Origin: UBA4781 sp963674975
GTDB lineage: Bacteria; Chloroflexota; Anaerolineae; Anaerolineales; Anaerolineaceae
NCBI GenBank assembly: GCA_963674975.1
Contig: OY771913.1
Span: 372,001-436,000 of the forward strand
Reading direction: 5' to 3'
Length of the DNA: 64,000 nt
Each line of letters opens with the position of its first letter. Positions within the stretch are counted from its first letter, which is position 1. The position numbers and the translations under genes are program-made. Below are positions 9,625 to 19,550 of this stretch, piece by piece. Below the pieces are notes generated by a model. The model searched no databases and was not told where the DNA came from. It saw only the letters and a list, made by a program, of their open reading frames with translations.

Positions 9625-12600
9625 CTATTCTTTATTGAAGATACGTTTTGCCAGAAGGATCCCAAGCTTTTCACGCAAATCATCATCATTGGGATTAAGT
9701 GCTGCCGCTTTTCGAAGGGAGGCTTCTGCTTGTTCCACATCTCCTAGTTGATTATATACTTTGGATGCTTTTTCATATATTAAATAATGCTCTTTACAGT
9801 TTTCCAGCGCCATTTTAATCACTTTTTCGGCTCGCTGTGTTTCTCGGCGTGAAAGAAGTACATCTGCCATATTCAGATATACCTGCATCTCATGCGGTTC
9901 AAAATGAATGGCTTTATCAAAATGAAAGATCGCTTTATCGAGATTCCCTTTTTTCATCGAAAGAATCCCGATCATCTTGTGAACTTCTGCTTGAGATTCA
10001 TTGACCTGAATGGACATCTCATACATGTTCAATGCTTCATCGTGTTTTCCGTTTTGCTCAAGTAAATCTGCATACTTGTTTAATACTTGAAAATTCGGAT
10101 CCTGTATCTTTTCCAGATATCCTTCCAAAAAATCGATCGCGCGTTTCTTTCCACGCACGCGCTCCAGGTAAGCGGCTTTTTCAAGGACTAATTCCATACT
10201 GGAGATATTCGATTCCAGTGCTTTTTCAATGATTTCCAATCCAAAAGCATCATTTTCCTGCATCGATTTGATCCTTGCCAGTTCAATGATCACCTCGGGT
10301 GATTTAGGATCGATACGGTATGCGTCGCGGATGATCTCTATTGCTTTCGGTATGCTTCCAAGTTTTTCAGCAATGCGCGCCTGGATCAGCAGCATCTCGA
10401 GATCATCCTTCACATGCTTCATTTGAATATAGCTCAAGGCTTTACGGTATTCTCCAATTTGGAAATATGCATTGATAATTTTACGGATGATCTCATCATC
10501 ACCGTTGAATTGCTGCTGATTCACTTCAAAAATATCAATGACCTTTTTATAATTTTGAAGAGCATACAGATCTTCAAGGTATTCTTTTTTATTATTTTGG
10601 TTTTCAGGATCCAGCGCTACCGCCTGTTCTGAATGCAGAAGTGCCTTTTGCATCTCTCCCTTTTCTTCATACAGTTTCGCCAGCTTGGTACGCCAGACAG
10701 GTTCATCTTCCAATATGCTTAATGCTGTTTCATACGCATCGATCGCCAGATCGGTTTCCTTCTGAGTGGTAAAGATCACCGCCATCCCGGCATACAGGTA
10801 TGGATCTTTCTTATATTCGGATAAAACACTATGAAAAGCGGGGATCAATTCACCATACTTATTATCCGGGAACAATCCCAGAGCGATTAGCGGTAAATTC
10901 TTATTCTTATTATTCTGCTCCATAATCTGCAGAACTGCATCATATTGTTCCTGCCGGCTGCTGCTGATCATCAGACAGACAGCAGATAATGGGTTCCCGT
11001 TCGATTTTTCGAAAGATAAAACCTGTTCATCCTTTAAAAACGCCTGCAGGAATTTGTATTGATCCTGCAGTTCCATGGAAAGGGATGAAAACTGGTCAGA
11101 GATATGGGAAAATTCCTTCTTCTGCAGTATTTCTGGTAAATTCTTCTGCACACCGATCTTTTTATAGCTCCATTCCTTCAACGCCAAATTGAAAATTCTA
11201 TCCATCCCGGTCTCTTTCAGTTCGGCATAATACGCTGGGAAATTCAGGTTTTGGATCGAAGCCGAAACCGCATTCTGCCAATCCCCCAGCTCAGCCGCGC
11301 AATCCGCCTGCCATTTTGGCAGGTTCGCAAGAATGGAGAGAATGCTCTCTTCCAGACCGCTGCCTGTCTTTATTTCTACCGGCATATTCAATGCCCGCTG
11401 ATAACTGTCTTTGGCATCAGCTGTATTTTTATTTCTCTGCAGTAAGCGTGCTTTGGCAAACAGGATCGTTTTTCCATCTATGGATTCATCAGCAAGAGGA
11501 TTGATAACCGAGGCAGCCGCAATTTCATTGGCGTTATCCAGCAGAATATTAAGAATGATTCCGGTTAATTCTTTTCTATTTTGAATATCCTTGATTTTAT
11601 TAAGATCGTTTAGCAGTTGAACCCAGTCAATATCTTTATTCTTTCCATCTCTCAACCATCTGCAAATGGATTGGAAAGCAGTGATGGATACCTGCTCTGC
11701 CTGTAGGTCAAAAAGAGAATCCAGGTATTTGGAATTATCTTCGCTGCTGTCTTCAAACGTCTTCAAGAGAAGAAGCTTGATCCAGAGATCATCTGATGAA
11801 AAAGCATTCAGCCATTCCTCAGGCAGGATGCCGTTTATATATTCCGGCAGTTCCTTGAACTGTGTTTCAATATTGGCTCTGCTTTCGATGATCGAATGGA
11901 TATCCGCCGGATTAGAACTAGTAGGATCGCTTAACACTTTAAGCGCATTTTGGATCATATTCCACGGCTGCCCCTCACCAAGAGGATTCAAACTGGCAAT
12001 GGCAGCTTGATGGTCACCCTGATTCCAATATACGCAGGCTTTCAATATGCACGATTCCGGATCATTCTGATCGATCTTTTGTAACTTTTGGATGATATTC
12101 AAACTCAGATCATGGTATTTCGATGCCTGTGCTATCTCCAATGCGGTATGCAGATCCTTTACGCTGGTCTTTTCAAGTAAAACCAGGTCTTTTATGATCT
12201 TCCTTGTTGTCTCTGGAGAACCATAGCGATTTTCAAAGGTCAACTGCTCTACCAGAAACTCAGGAGAAGCCTGATGCAGTGCTGCTTCTTTTGAAAAATA
12301 TGAACGGATTTCTTCCGGTTTCCCTAGTTTTAACATCTGTGTGACATACCATGTGGTGAATTTCTTTTCACCCAAGCATATGTTTTTCGCCATTTTTATG
12401 GTTGCTTCTGCTTCTTCACCAAGATTTTTATTCCTATACGCATCTGCCAGTAATTCATAGAGAGCAAGACTCTCCGGTTGAGCCTTTACCGCTTCATTGA
12501 GCAGTGTGATAGCAGTCTCGGTTTGATTTACATTCATCAGGGTCTGCGCTAAACCTACCTGCGCCCGCCATAGGTCATTTCGATGTTGACTCAATGAATT

Positions 12601-14700
12601 CTCAAAGATCAAATTTTTGAATTTTTCTACTGCTTTGTTATGAAATTCCTGAAGGGAGAGAACCTGTGCTTCGATCAAACCACGCCAGTAATCTCCCTCT
12701 GGCAATCTCTTTATACTTTCCAGAATGCTGGTTAAGGTCGAATCATCCACTTTTAACGATCCCAATGGAAAAGTCGATACATTGCTTTTCAATGCAGTCA
12801 GGGAGCGGAAAAGAATAAACTCCTGGTCATTCTCCTTGGCATCATGAACCAAATCAAGGCGTCTGGCTGCTTTATCATATTCTTCATTTTCCATGTATAC
12901 ACGGGCAGTTTGAACCCCTAAATCTGCATGCAGTGGAAAATAATGAACAGCCTTCGAAGCCAGATCATAGGCATGTTCATGATATTTCTTGCTCTCCAGA
13001 TATTGGATGATGGATGCAACAGCATCGGGATCTCCATTTTCTATGTCGATCTTTTCAATGAACGATTGTCCTTTATCTTCTTCCCCGCAGGTTAACAGTG
13101 CCGCGATCAATCGTTCGTAGAAACCATTTTGCTCATAGAAGGTCCCGATCGCCTGGTCTAATACCAGTTCTGCCTCTTCTTTTTTATTCTGCTTGAATAA
13201 ACAGATATAAGAATTGATCCATGCTTGATAATTTTCTGTACCTGCATCGATACTGCTCTTGAAATAATTTTGAGCTTTCTCCCATTCTTCTGAACTCAGA
13301 AAGAGATCACCAATTTCAAATAATATGCCAGCATCTGTACTGGTAAACGCTTCCGTAAGTCCCTTGAGACGCTGTTTGACTGCTGCGATATTTCCTTCGG
13401 CAAGCAGTTGTTTTGATTCAAGATAGGAACTTTTAAGATCAGCGCCCTTTTCTTTTGAATCTCCTGCACAGATATATGGGAGAGCAGCCTTCCATAGACG
13501 ACCCTCAATACAGGCATTGACTAATTTCTCATCGATTTCTGAATTACTGCTGTCCAGGATCTTCGCGATCTTCAGGTATTCAATAGAACGTCGATAATCT
13601 CCCATTGCTTGAAATATTTCTGCCAATTGGATAAAGAATTTACCATCAGAGGAATGATAGGAAATTTCTTTTTCAACCGCACTTATAAATTCCTCCACGG
13701 TTTGATCAGTTGGTCTCTTCCAGTAGAAGGAGCGCTCTATTTCGGGTACATCCTTCCAACTGTAGTGATACGGCTTAAACTGCGGCGGAACGGATTTCCT
13801 TTCTTCATTAATCGAAACAAGCGAACTCTTTTTCTTTTGAGCCTCCAGTTTCAATTGATCTAATTTTTGGATCAACTGGTCGATCTCATTTTGAGATTCA
13901 AGATGTTTTCCTTCCAGATAATGAATATCGGAGAGAAAATTCAGTTTTTCCAAAACGTTCAGCTCTTTTTGCAGCGCTTCTTTTTGACCGGAAGAATTTG
14001 AATTATCCAGGCTCTGCAGTCCATTCATTATGAGCAACCGGGAGAGTTGAATTCTTCCTTCTTCACCCAGGAACTGCAGTATCTCGATCTGCTCTTCCTG
14101 ATCCAGGTTTTCGATCAGTTTCGCTATAAATTTATTAAGAGTTTCTTCTGCTATAGGATTGCACAAAAGCCCATAACAGAACATTTTTTTTACTTCACAA
14201 TCACTGGATTGTGAAATTTCCTTCTCGATGAATGCATCCACATCAACCAATCCAAGTAGACAGGCAGCAGTTAGCCCTGCATTCGGGTTGAATTGAAAAT
14301 CAGCTAAGAATTCCTTTTCAACTTCATTCCACCCTATTTTGTGGATCAAATTCAAAAGCTCAACGGCTGTATTTGCAGCTTCAACAAGATCGATGCTATC
14401 TTCCCCATTGAGTGCCGCTTGTATTGATAAATTGTCTTTTCCAGTTTTTAACAGGTTATTCCGAATGATCGTAGAAAGATCACGATTCCAATTATTTTGA
14501 TCCTGTAAAAGAAATGCAAAATAAACCGGTTTCCAGTTTTCCAGGGTTTTTAACCGATTTACGTCCTTTTCCTCGTTCTGTTCTAGATTCGAAAGTGCTG
14601 TGAGAACTCTTCCATCTTGCAGAAGGCAAGGAATCAGTACCTGTTTTTCTTCCTCTTGGAAAGTATTCTCGATGAACTCGAGGAATTTCGCAGGTATCAT
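9625..14700 (-). CDS. Giant tetratricopeptide-repeat protein
   Basis: A 1691-residue protein built almost entirely of TPR-type helical hairpins. The clearest are at the C-terminus (about 1540-1690, for example GNLDKAIFHFDKAIHFEPHE and GDVEQAEASLRKAAALNPND) and around 340-620, with more divergent repeats between. The N-terminal ~250 residues look HEAT-like or degenerate. There is no signal peptide, membrane helix or recognisable catalytic domain, so a cytoplasmic scaffold or sensor is likely. An AAAGGA Shine-Dalgarno precedes the ATG. It sits between a small membrane protein (10 nt upstream) and a TPR/C25 protease (15 nt downstream). A role in holding or triggering that protease is inference. 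Confidence 0.8.
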   Translation of the reverse strand: MIPAKFLEFIENTFQEEEKQVLIPCLLQDGRVLTALSNLEQNEEKDVNRLKTLENWKPVYFAFLLQDQNNWNRDLSTIIRNNLLKTGKDNLSIQAALNGEDSIDLVEAANTAVELLNLIHKIGWNEVEKEFLADFQFNPNAGLTAACLLGLVDVDAFIEKEISQSSDCEVKKMFCYGLLCNPIAEETLNKFIAKLIENLDQEEQIEILQFLGEEGRIQLSRLLIMNGLQSLDNSNSSGQKEALQKELNVLEKLNFLSDIHYLEGKHLESQNEIDQLIQKLDQLKLEAQKKKSSLVSINEERKSVPPQFKPYHYSWKDVPEIERSFYWKRPTDQTVEEFISAVEKEISYHSSDGKFFIQLAEIFQAMGDYRRSIEYLKIAKILDSSNSEIDEKLVNACIEGRLWKAALPYICAGDSKEKGADLKSSYLESKQLLAEGNIAAVKQRLKGLTEAFTSTDAGILFEIGDLFLSSEEWEKAQNYFKSSIDAGTENYQAWINSYICLFKQNKKEEAELVLDQAIGTFYEQNGFYERLIAALLTCGEEDKGQSFIEKIDIENGDPDAVASIIQYLESKKYHEHAYDLASKAVHYFPLHADLGVQTARVYMENEEYDKAARRLDLVHDAKENDQEFILFRSLTALKSNVSTFPLGSLKVDDSTLTSILESIKRLPEGDYWRGLIEAQVLSLQEFHNKAVEKFKNLIFENSLSQHRNDLWRAQVGLAQTLMNVNQTETAITLLNEAVKAQPESLALYELLADAYRNKNLGEEAEATIKMAKNICLGEKKFTTWYVTQMLKLGKPEEIRSYFSKEAALHQASPEFLVEQLTFENRYGSPETTRKIIKDLVLLEKTSVKDLHTALEIAQASKYHDLSLNIIQKLQKIDQNDPESCILKACVYWNQGDHQAAIASLNPLGEGQPWNMIQNALKVLSDPTSSNPADIHSIIESRANIETQFKELPEYINGILPEEWLNAFSSDDLWIKLLLLKTFEDSSEDNSKYLDSLFDLQAEQVSITAFQSICRWLRDGKNKDIDWVQLLNDLNKIKDIQNRKELTGIILNILLDNANEIAAASVINPLADESIDGKTILFAKARLLQRNKNTADAKDSYQRALNMPVEIKTGSGLEESILSILANLPKWQADCAAELGDWQNAVSASIQNLNFPAYYAELKETGMDRIFNLALKEWSYKKIGVQKNLPEILQKKEFSHISDQFSSLSMELQDQYKFLQAFLKDEQVLSFEKSNGNPLSAVCLMISSSRQEQYDAVLQIMEQNNKNKNLPLIALGLFPDNKYGELIPAFHSVLSEYKKDPYLYAGMAVIFTTQKETDLAIDAYETALSILEDEPVWRTKLAKLYEEKGEMQKALLHSEQAVALDPENQNNKKEYLEDLYALQNYKKVIDIFEVNQQQFNGDDEIIRKIINAYFQIGEYRKALSYIQMKHVKDDLEMLLIQARIAEKLGSIPKAIEIIRDAYRIDPKSPEVIIELARIKSMQENDAFGLEIIEKALESNISSMELVLEKAAYLERVRGKKRAIDFLEGYLEKIQDPNFQVLNKYADLLEQNGKHDEALNMYEMSIQVNESQAEVHKMIGILSMKKGNLDKAIFHFDKAIHFEPHEMQVYLNMADVLLSRRETQRAEKVIKMALENCKEHYLIYEKASKVYNQLGDVEQAEASLRKAAALNPNDDDLREKLGILLAKRIFNKE

Positions 14701-14710
14701 AAGATCCTTT

Positions 14711-15031
14711 CTAGAGATTCGTGATCAGGTAATAAGCTACCCCAAATAAAATAAATGTGATCAGAACAAGGAATACACCTATTCCTGCTTTTGTCTTGAC
14801 CATTTGATTGATCGTATCCAGCAAGGAAGAGGTACTTCCCATTAATTCCGAGACATCATCGACAACACCCTTTTCCATTAATTTTGCGGATTGCTCGGTA
14901 ATACTGTTAAATTCATCACTTTTTACCTTGAAAGCCAAAATTATGATGCCTACCAGGAAAGTAATAATGCCCATTACAGCTAAAATGATCGCCAGTGTCA
15001 GGGTAAATTCATTCGCATTTATCGTGATCAT
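14711..15031 (-). CDS. Small two-helix membrane protein of the rpoN operon
   Basis: A 106-residue protein with one hydrophobic helix at about 13-35 and a second at about 84-104, separated by a polar, probably amphipathic stretch (SDEFNSITEQSAKLMEKGVV). I recognise no family. The Shine-Dalgarno (AAGGAG) is strong. Its place between the response regulator and the giant TPR gene suggests it anchors the TPR/protease pair, or transmits a signal, at the membrane; it is the only membrane component of the operon. Confidence 0.75.
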   Translation of the reverse strand: MITINANEFTLTLAIILAVMGIITFLVGIIILAFKVKSDEFNSITEQSAKLMEKGVVDDVSELMGSTSSLLDTINQMVKTKAGIGVFLVLITFILFGVAYYLITNL

Positions 15032-15065
15032 AATATCTCCTTTTCATGAGATATTGTTGCAATAT

Positions 15066-16244
15066 TTATGCCACTTTTTCTGTCATATCAAGCTGCAGGT
15101 CAGCTACATCGATCTTTTCTCCATCACAGAAAAGCATGGCACGTTCTAGCGTGTTTCGTAATTCTCGAATATTCCCGGGCCATGAATAATTTTTCAAGAT
15201 TTCCATGGCAGGAGCCGTGACATCGATTACATTCAATCCCAGATGAGGATTCAGGTCTTTGATAAAGTATCCGACGAATTCCGGTATATCGTTTTTTCGC
15301 TCTCGCAGTGGTGGAAGTTCCAGATCCACTACTTTCAAACGATAATATAGATCCTGTCGAAAAGCCTTTTCTTTGATCAATTCTTTGAGGTTCCGGTTCG
15401 AAGCTGCCAGTATCTGTACATCAACCTTTACCATATCCGTGCCGCCTACCCGCCGAAATGCCCTTTCTTCGATGGCACGCAGCAATTTTGCCTGCATCTC
15501 AAAAGGCATGGAAGAGATTTCATCCAGGAACAGGATTCCATCATCCGCAACTTCCATTAGTCCATGTTTTCGGGTTTTTGCATCGGTAAAACTGCCTGCA
15601 TCATGTCCGAATAGTTCCGATTCCAGTAAAGTAGGCTGGATCGCGGCGCAGTTAATGGCAACGAATTGTTTTGAAGCACGCGGACCGGATTTATGGATAT
15701 AGCGCGCTAGCACTTCCTTTCCTGTTCCCGTTTCTCCCGTGATCAAAACAGATACCATAGCTCGTGCCGCTTTTAACGCCTGCGAAACCACTTTCTTCAT
15801 CTCTTCATTGGAACCGAGCACAAAATCAACCGAATCAACCTGTTTTTGCCGGTAATGCTCTATTTCTCTGCGCATCTGGATCAATTCACAGGCGCGGGCA
15901 ATAGAATTCTCAAGCACTTTAAAATCCGTGATCGGTTTGGTCAAAAAGTCATGTGCGCCGTTGCGCATGGCATCCACAGCCATCTCAATATCCCCATATC
16001 CGGTGATCAGAATAACCGGTGGTTTGTTCTGCTGTTTCTGCAGTTCTTTGAGCAGTGTTTGCCCATATCCATCCGGAAGCTGGACATCCAGCAGAATAAT
16101 ATCCCCGTTACCCAGCTGCAGCTGCTTGCGTGCTTCTTCCAGAGATCCCGCCTCGAAAACCTCAAAATCCTTTGATTTTAAGAATACATGCAGATTCTTT
16201 CGCGCGTTTTCTTCATCGTCTACGATCAGAACTGAATAACTCAC
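15066..16244 (-). CDS. Sigma-54 response regulator (REC-AAA+) lacking a DNA-binding domain
   Basis: A 392-residue NtrC-family activator. A receiver domain occupies residues 1-120, with phospho-acceptor Asp53. The AAA+ domain spans about 140-370: Walker A GETGTGKE (170-177), the sigma-54-contacting loop as GSFTDA (217-222) instead of GAFTGA, Walker B GILFLDE (236-242) and WPGNIREL (355-362). The protein ends about 20 residues later, with no Fis-type helix-turn-helix. The start is GTG with an AAGGAG site, one nucleotide after the kinase stop. Known activators of this shape are H. pylori FlgR and chlamydial CtcC. The cognate kinase is the upstream gene. Confidence 0.9.
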   Translation of the reverse strand: MSYSVLIVDDEENARKNLHVFLKSKDFEVFEAGSLEEARKQLQLGNGDIILLDVQLPDGYGQTLLKELQKQQNKPPVILITGYGDIEMAVDAMRNGAHDFLTKPITDFKVLENSIARACELIQMRREIEHYRQKQVDSVDFVLGSNEEMKKVVSQALKAARAMVSVLITGETGTGKEVLARYIHKSGPRASKQFVAINCAAIQPTLLESELFGHDAGSFTDAKTRKHGLMEVADDGILFLDEISSMPFEMQAKLLRAIEERAFRRVGGTDMVKVDVQILAASNRNLKELIKEKAFRQDLYYRLKVVDLELPPLRERKNDIPEFVGYFIKDLNPHLGLNVIDVTAPAMEILKNYSWPGNIRELRNTLERAMLFCDGEKIDVADLQLDMTEKVA

Positions 16245-16245
16245 C

Positions 16246-18141
16246 TTATTCTCCTTCTTTTATTGGCAGCGTAATATGAAAAACGGTTCCTCCCGGGAAA
16301 GATTCCACAGAAATCTCCCCGTAATGTGCGGCGATGATCTCCTTACTGATCGCGAGCCCTAAACCTGTCCCTTTTAAGCTGAACGAGACAAAAGGTGTGA
16401 AAAGATTCTTTAAAATCTCTTCTGGAATTCCCGGACCAGTATCCGATACATTTACCTTGATCGATCTCTCTTTGTCTTTCTCGATCTTTATGGCAAGCGT
16501 TCCTCCGTTTTGCTGTTTCATCGCATCCACAGCGTTACTGATAAGATTGGTAAAAACCTGTTCTAGAGATCGCAGATCTCCAAGTATCTCAGGCAGGTCT
16601 TCTTCACACTGATACACCATCTTCACATTATTTCTGACCAGTTTTGCGTCCCACTTATCGAGCGTATTTTTTACCAGTAAATTTAAATTTATCGGTTTCA
16701 GCTTATTCTCCAGTGGTTTTGCGTACGAGAGAATCGAGTCCATTAAATGGTTCAAGCGCATACAGTCATTCATCATGCGGGTGATCATATCGATTTGCAT
16801 CTCATTTTCACCTACCAGGCTCTGCAAGGTTTGCAGCCCTGTCATCATATTATTGATCGGGTTGCGTACTTCATGCGCGAAGGTTGCCACTGATTTCCCT
16901 AAAGCAGCCTGATGCTCCAGCTCCTTGAGGTTTCTTTTCAATCCATCCACTTCTCTGGTAGATTTCACCAGAATGATAAATTGCATATCAGAATTCTCTT
17001 CATTCAGAGGGATCACACAAACCCGCACCGGTTCTTTTCCCCCATCTCTCCTTCGAACGGTCAAGAAATTTTCGTTAATTGCTTTTCTTTCTTCAAAAGT
17101 ATCCTTGAATACCGTGGTGAGGCTGGGCTCTGATACCAGATAAGAATCCACATCCAGAGCCTGGGCTTCCCATTGAGAGTAGCCTAGCAATTTCTCCATG
17201 TTCTGATTGATCTCAAGAATGCCTTTCTCCCCATCCAGATAGATCACTCCCTCATCAACAGCTTCGGTGAGAGACTGAAGAGTTTTCTTGATCCTTTCCA
17301 CATCACTCTCAATATCCGTATGGACTGTTTTTTGTTCATATAACGCTGTACCATATTCAAACAGCCCCATGAATTCTTCAACTATCTCTATAAGAGAATC
17401 ATCCCTTATGTAATCGCCCCATCCGGCGATCAATATTGCGTTTTCATTTCTGTCCGTGTGAAAACGCTGCACGATCAGGGTATTGATCTGCTTCTCTCTT
17501 GCAGATCGTTGAAGCTGGTTGATCGCCCTGTTCCCCTGCTGCCATAGATGATACTCTGATACGCTTTTTAGCTCTTGAACGGGAATCTTTTCAGGCATTT
17601 CCATCAATTTCTGATTGGAAAAACCAGAGAGGATGAATTCTTCATCTTGTTCTATGTAAATACTGAGAAGATCAAAGTGAAAAACCTGGTCAAAAATGTT
17701 CAATCCTTTTTCACAGAATTCCGAAAAAGATTTTTCTCTTGTCTCGATCAGTGCGGCAGCAGGGTGAAGAATTGCTTTCAATTCTTCATAGTTTTGAAAA
17801 TCCTGCTCATTCTTTTTAATGATCGTATAGATCTTCCAGCGCTGTTTATCATCCAGAAATTCACGATTGATTTCAATTTCCATCGCGCTTCTGTTTTTCC
17901 GCAGCACCTTGTATAGAATTTTTCCCTTCTCCGAGCGCTCTTCAACGATCAAAGAACGCAGAGGAGTGCGGATCACTTCCTGTTTTGTAAAAGCTATTAG
18001 TTCAATCAACGCGCTGTTCACCAGGGCGATCTCGTCATCCTGGTCAACCAGCAGGATCGGTTGATCGAACAGATTAATAAGAGATTCCACTTCGATGAAT
18101 GAAAGGTTTTTATTCTTTACTAGATCTATGAATGCTGTCAT
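16246..18141 (-). CDS. Soluble PAS/GAF sensor histidine kinase (NtrB-like)
   Basis: A 631-residue kinase. In order: PAS (about 20-110), GAF-like region (about 115-265), PAS (about 285-400), HisKA dimerisation domain with phospho-acceptor His423 in FAHEVRNPINN, and HATPase (520-628) with the N box NLISNAVDAM, G1 DTGPGIP and G2 GTGLGLAIS. There is no transmembrane segment, so the signal is cytoplasmic. It overlaps the rpoN stop by 4 nt and the response-regulator gene follows immediately, so it is almost certainly the cognate kinase. The PAS/GAF ligand cannot be deduced; there is no obvious haem or flavin Cys motif. Confidence 0.92.
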   Translation of the reverse strand: MTAFIDLVKNKNLSFIEVESLINLFDQPILLVDQDDEIALVNSALIELIAFTKQEVIRTPLRSLIVEERSEKGKILYKVLRKNRSAMEIEINREFLDDKQRWKIYTIIKKNEQDFQNYEELKAILHPAAALIETREKSFSEFCEKGLNIFDQVFHFDLLSIYIEQDEEFILSGFSNQKLMEMPEKIPVQELKSVSEYHLWQQGNRAINQLQRSAREKQINTLIVQRFHTDRNENAILIAGWGDYIRDDSLIEIVEEFMGLFEYGTALYEQKTVHTDIESDVERIKKTLQSLTEAVDEGVIYLDGEKGILEINQNMEKLLGYSQWEAQALDVDSYLVSEPSLTTVFKDTFEERKAINENFLTVRRRDGGKEPVRVCVIPLNEENSDMQFIILVKSTREVDGLKRNLKELEHQAALGKSVATFAHEVRNPINNMMTGLQTLQSLVGENEMQIDMITRMMNDCMRLNHLMDSILSYAKPLENKLKPINLNLLVKNTLDKWDAKLVRNNVKMVYQCEEDLPEILGDLRSLEQVFTNLISNAVDAMKQQNGGTLAIKIEKDKERSIKVNVSDTGPGIPEEILKNLFTPFVSFSLKGTGLGLAISKEIIAAHYGEISVESFPGGTVFHITLPIKEGE

Positions 18142-19550
18142 TTTTTTCTTTCTTTTCTCTGATAAGCCGGCAGAATTCCTTCCATATCCCGGTATTTGGC
18201 GACCGTTCTGCGTGCAATATCGATCCCTTTCTTTTCCAGCTTCTTTTTTATTGCAATATCGCTCATTGGGTTTTTTTCTTTTTCAACGATCTCTTTTATT
18301 TCTGTGCGAATTTGCAGGCTCCGATCAAAGAATACGGAAAGCGGATACACTTTTTTATTCGGAAGCTGGATCGTCTTGCTGGATACTGCTCTGGATATGG
18401 TGGATTCATGCACTTCTAGTTTTTTGGCTATCTCTGCCCGTGTGATCGGTTTTAGATACTTATCTCCTTCGCGGATATATTTCTCCTGTATTTCAACCAA
18501 CGTTTGCGCCATTCTCAAAATGGTATTGGTGCGCTGCTGAAGACATTTGATAAAGAGGGAAGCTTTTTCCAGGTCTTTCCTCATTTTCATTTTCGTCTCT
18601 TTATCCACATTCTTCATGGCAGTGTGATATTTCGCATTCAAGATCAGATTGCTGTTGGCTGGCTGGAATATTTCAATGACAATGGGATTCTGTGGATTGT
18701 TCTCTAGATAACTTAAGATAATATCCGGAGAGCCGATAGCCAGCATATCGTTTTCCTGCGGATTCCTCACATCACCCCAGTTGGAACGGGCAGGAAAAGG
18801 ATTCAGATTTACCGTGATGAAATTGGCGATTTCTTCAACCTGTCTGGTCGAAACTCCATATTCCTGGGCAATTTCTGGAAATTGTTTTTTCAATAAAGCG
18901 TGGTACTGCTTTGAAATGATCTCTTCGGTCAATGCCGGGATCGTTTTTACTTTTTTCAATTCGTCGATCTGGACCAGCATAGCTTCCTGTGAATTCCTGC
19001 ATCCTGAGCCCACAGGATCGGCATGCTGGATCAGGCTGATCACATTCTCTACACTGGAGATGGGTATATGATGATAGCTGGCTAATTCCAGCACATCTAC
19101 ATCGACAAAGCCATCTTCATCGAGCTGGGTAAGAATCGTGGCAGCAACCATTTTTTCACTATCATCCAGCTCCATTCCCACCTGCCGCAGAATGTATTCG
19201 GGAAGGGTTTGCCGATCCATCGTACCGTCTTCAAAGTAATCTTCGCTGTCCTCATTCTGTTCTGAAACCGGATATTCTCTGGTTGATACAAAAGTAAGAT
19301 ATTGTGTATCCTGTTTCAACTGCTCTTTCAGACAGTTTCTACAAAGCACACCATAAGAGATTTCGGCTCCACAGATGGCACAATGGATAGTTTCATCGAT
19401 CTCCAGGGCAGGATTTTCAGCCAGGTTCTTCTGAATTTCCTCTTCCACTTCCCCGTTTCCCATATTCAATAGTGTCATGGTCTGAGCCAAATGCGCAGTT
19501 GCCTGCGGCTTCATCTCATGCTTGGGACTGATCGTGATTTTTTGATACAT
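18138..19550 (-). CDS. rpoN: RNA polymerase sigma-54 factor with a zinc-ribbon insert
   Basis: Sigma-54 directs RNA polymerase to -24/-12 promoters and needs an AAA+ activator, here encoded two genes downstream. Region I is present (residues about 8-52), followed by a CX2C-X9-CX2C ribbon (Cys57, 60, 70, 73), the core-binding domain, the HTH (ITRAEIAKKLEVHESTISRAV) and the RpoN box ARRTVAKYRD near the C-terminus. I place the start at the ATG at 19550 (470 residues). An upstream in-frame TTG at 19571 would lie inside the promoter. The stop overlaps the kinase ATG by 4 nt. The zinc ribbon is not part of textbook RpoN. Confidence 0.95.
   Translation of the reverse strand: MYQKITISPKHEMKPQATAHLAQTMTLLNMGNGEVEEEIQKNLAENPALEIDETIHCAICGAEISYGVLCRNCLKEQLKQDTQYLTFVSTREYPVSEQNEDSEDYFEDGTMDRQTLPEYILRQVGMELDDSEKMVAATILTQLDEDGFVDVDVLELASYHHIPISSVENVISLIQHADPVGSGCRNSQEAMLVQIDELKKVKTIPALTEEIISKQYHALLKKQFPEIAQEYGVSTRQVEEIANFITVNLNPFPARSNWGDVRNPQENDMLAIGSPDIILSYLENNPQNPIVIEIFQPANSNLILNAKYHTAMKNVDKETKMKMRKDLEKASLFIKCLQQRTNTILRMAQTLVEIQEKYIREGDKYLKPITRAEIAKKLEVHESTISRAVSSKTIQLPNKKVYPLSVFFDRSLQIRTEIKEIVEKEKNPMSDIAIKKKLEKKGIDIARRTVAKYRDMEGILPAYQRKERKK

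Noticed and set aside
7195..14700. Type III-E CRISPR (Craspase, TPR-CHAT) effector
   Set aside because: There is no CRISPR array or Cas7-11 gene, and the protease motifs fit C25 (gingipain-like), not CHAT.
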